DNA of 5,113 nt from Patescibacteria group bacterium (GTDB taxonomy: Bacteria; Patescibacteriota; Microgenomatia; UBA1406; GWC2-37-13), in assembly GCA_943356515.1 (NCBI GenBank), contig CALRFM010000080.1:1-5113 (forward strand). The letters run 5' to 3'. Position numbers and translations under genes: made by a program. A model generated the notes under the pieces. It did no database searches. It was given only the letters and a program-made list of their open reading frames with translations, and was not told where the DNA came from. Shown piece by piece: positions 4,873 to 5,113 of the stretch; within the stretch, counting starts at the first letter, position 1, and each line of letters starts with the position of its first letter.

Positions 4873-5113
4873 CTAACTAAGATCCAGATTCCTCAAATAA
4901 TCTCGGAATTGGCCATTTAGCTCGGGGTGGCGCAGGGCAAATTCAACCACGGTCTTGAGGTACTGCATCTTGTTTCCGGTATCGTAGTATTTACCATCTT
5001 TGATTTCTACCGCCAACACACGCTTACCATCTTCGAGCATGAGCTTAAGTGCATCGTTATAATACAACTCTTCCCCTTCTTTCAAGTTTTCAAGTGCTTG
5101 ATCTAAATATTGA
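4873..5113 (-). CDS. galU: UTP-glucose-1-phosphate uridylyltransferase, C-terminal part
   Basis: The window edge cuts the gene; the last 80 residues and the UAG stop are present. GalU makes UDP-glucose from UTP and glucose-1-phosphate in the cytoplasm, feeding glycan and exopolysaccharide synthesis. The visible part includes EELYYNDALKLMLEDGKRVLAVEI, then KYYDTGNKMQYLKTVVEFAL, matching the family's YDTGxKxGYLKAxVEFAL end with Gly replaced by Gln, then RHPELNGQFRDYLRNL. These are the closing strands and helix of the bacterial GalU fold. By eye this stretch is richer in G and C than the rest of the window. Its stop overlaps the stop of the convergent secreted-protein gene by two bases. The related glucose-1-phosphate thymidylyltransferases lack this ending, so GalU is preferred. 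Confidence 0.9.
   Translation of the reverse strand, partial: QYLDQALENLKEGEELYYNDALKLMLEDGKRVLAVEIKDGKYYDTGNKMQYLKTVVEFALRHPELNGQFRDYLRNLDLS

Larger units (their letters stand above)
3263..4876 (+). pseudogene. Secreted two-domain Cys-rich protein with Pro/Thr linker, interrupted by two in-frame UAA codons
   Basis: I do not recognise the family. One frame runs for 538 codons with no frameshift, broken only by UAA at codons 128 and 455 and ended by UAA at 538. Order: a signal peptide (hydrophobic core TITLAAAFLGVA, likely cut near SVSAA, residues 21-25); domain 1, about 30-181, with Cys 31, 60, 111, 149, 169 and 180; a Pro/Thr-rich linker, about 182-252; domain 2, about 253-537, with Cys 278, 301, 401, 460, 473 and 507. 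No C-terminal anchor or sorting signal is seen, so export to the cell surface or medium is inferred. Six cysteines per domain, three on each side of each UAA, suggest disulfide-bonded domains designed as a whole. After the first UAA no ATG, GTG or TTG occurs in frame until GTG at 4217; after the second none until ATG at 4826. The pieces therefore cannot be separate genes. Either a recent pseudogene or a readthrough gene; base usage resembles its neighbours. Confidence 0.75.

Noticed and set aside
3263..4876. Genome-wide reassignment of UAA, or UGA-to-Gly code 25
   Set aside because: UAA is the natural end of rpsB and tsf at the expected protein lengths, UGA ends frr and rseP, and no conserved gene here contains an internal UGA or UAA.
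3263..4876. Programmed frameshifting or an intervening sequence at the stops
   Set aside because: The frame is the same on both sides of each UAA with no extra sequence, so neither a shift nor an intron is needed; I also saw no obvious stable hairpin directly after the stops.
4876..4925. Hairpin attcc/ggaat near the convergent gene ends as a terminator
   Set aside because: The stem is only five base pairs with a 12-base loop and no T-run, and it lies inside galU coding sequence.

Overview
The window looks like a piece of a small-genome, AT-rich bacterium, most likely Patescibacteria (Candidate Phyla Radiation). This placement is inferred from a very short EF-Ts (150 aa), a stripped translation/protease operon without pyrH, weak or absent Shine-Dalgarno sequences, and promoters whose -10 boxes lie almost against the start codons. 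The standard bacterial code fits the conserved genes: UAA ends rpsB and tsf, UGA ends frr and rseP, UAG ends galU.

Positions 1-3098 (minus strand) hold one operon read leftwards: rpsB (ribosomal protein S2), tsf (short EF-Ts), frr (ribosome recycling factor), rseP (site-2 intramembrane protease) and the first 54 codons of a P-loop nucleoside-monophosphate kinase. frr/rseP and rseP/kinase each overlap by ATGA. The order is the familiar rpsB-tsf-pyrH-frr-(uppS-cdsA-dxr)-rseP cluster with the bracketed genes and pyrH missing.

Positions 3099-3262 are a divergent intergenic region. It has an extended -10 promoter for rpsB, a good sigma70-type promoter for the rightward gene (TTGAAA-17-TATAAT), a second TATAAT placed just before an ATG, and two inverted repeats overlapping the promoters. 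These share an ATTCAAT/ATTGAAT heptamer.

Positions 3263-4876 (plus strand) are the striking part. One reading frame of 538 codons encodes a predicted secreted protein of no family I recognise: a signal peptide, a cysteine-containing domain, a Pro/Thr-rich linker and a second cysteine-containing domain. It is broken by two in-frame UAA codons (3644-3646 and 4625-4627) and by no frameshift. The pieces after each UAA have no credible start codon of their own. Cysteines number six per domain, split three and three by each UAA. A further ATG at 3233 is in the same frame, separated from the rest by one UGA. The locus is either a very young pseudogene (all three stops are one C-to-T change from Arg or Gln codons) or a gene expressed by stop-codon readthrough or recoding. 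Decay is the more conservative reading.

Positions 4873-5113 (minus strand) hold the C-terminal 80 residues of a GalU-type UTP-glucose-1-phosphate uridylyltransferase. Its UAG overlaps the UAA of the secreted-protein gene, so the two genes converge with no spacer and no visible terminator.
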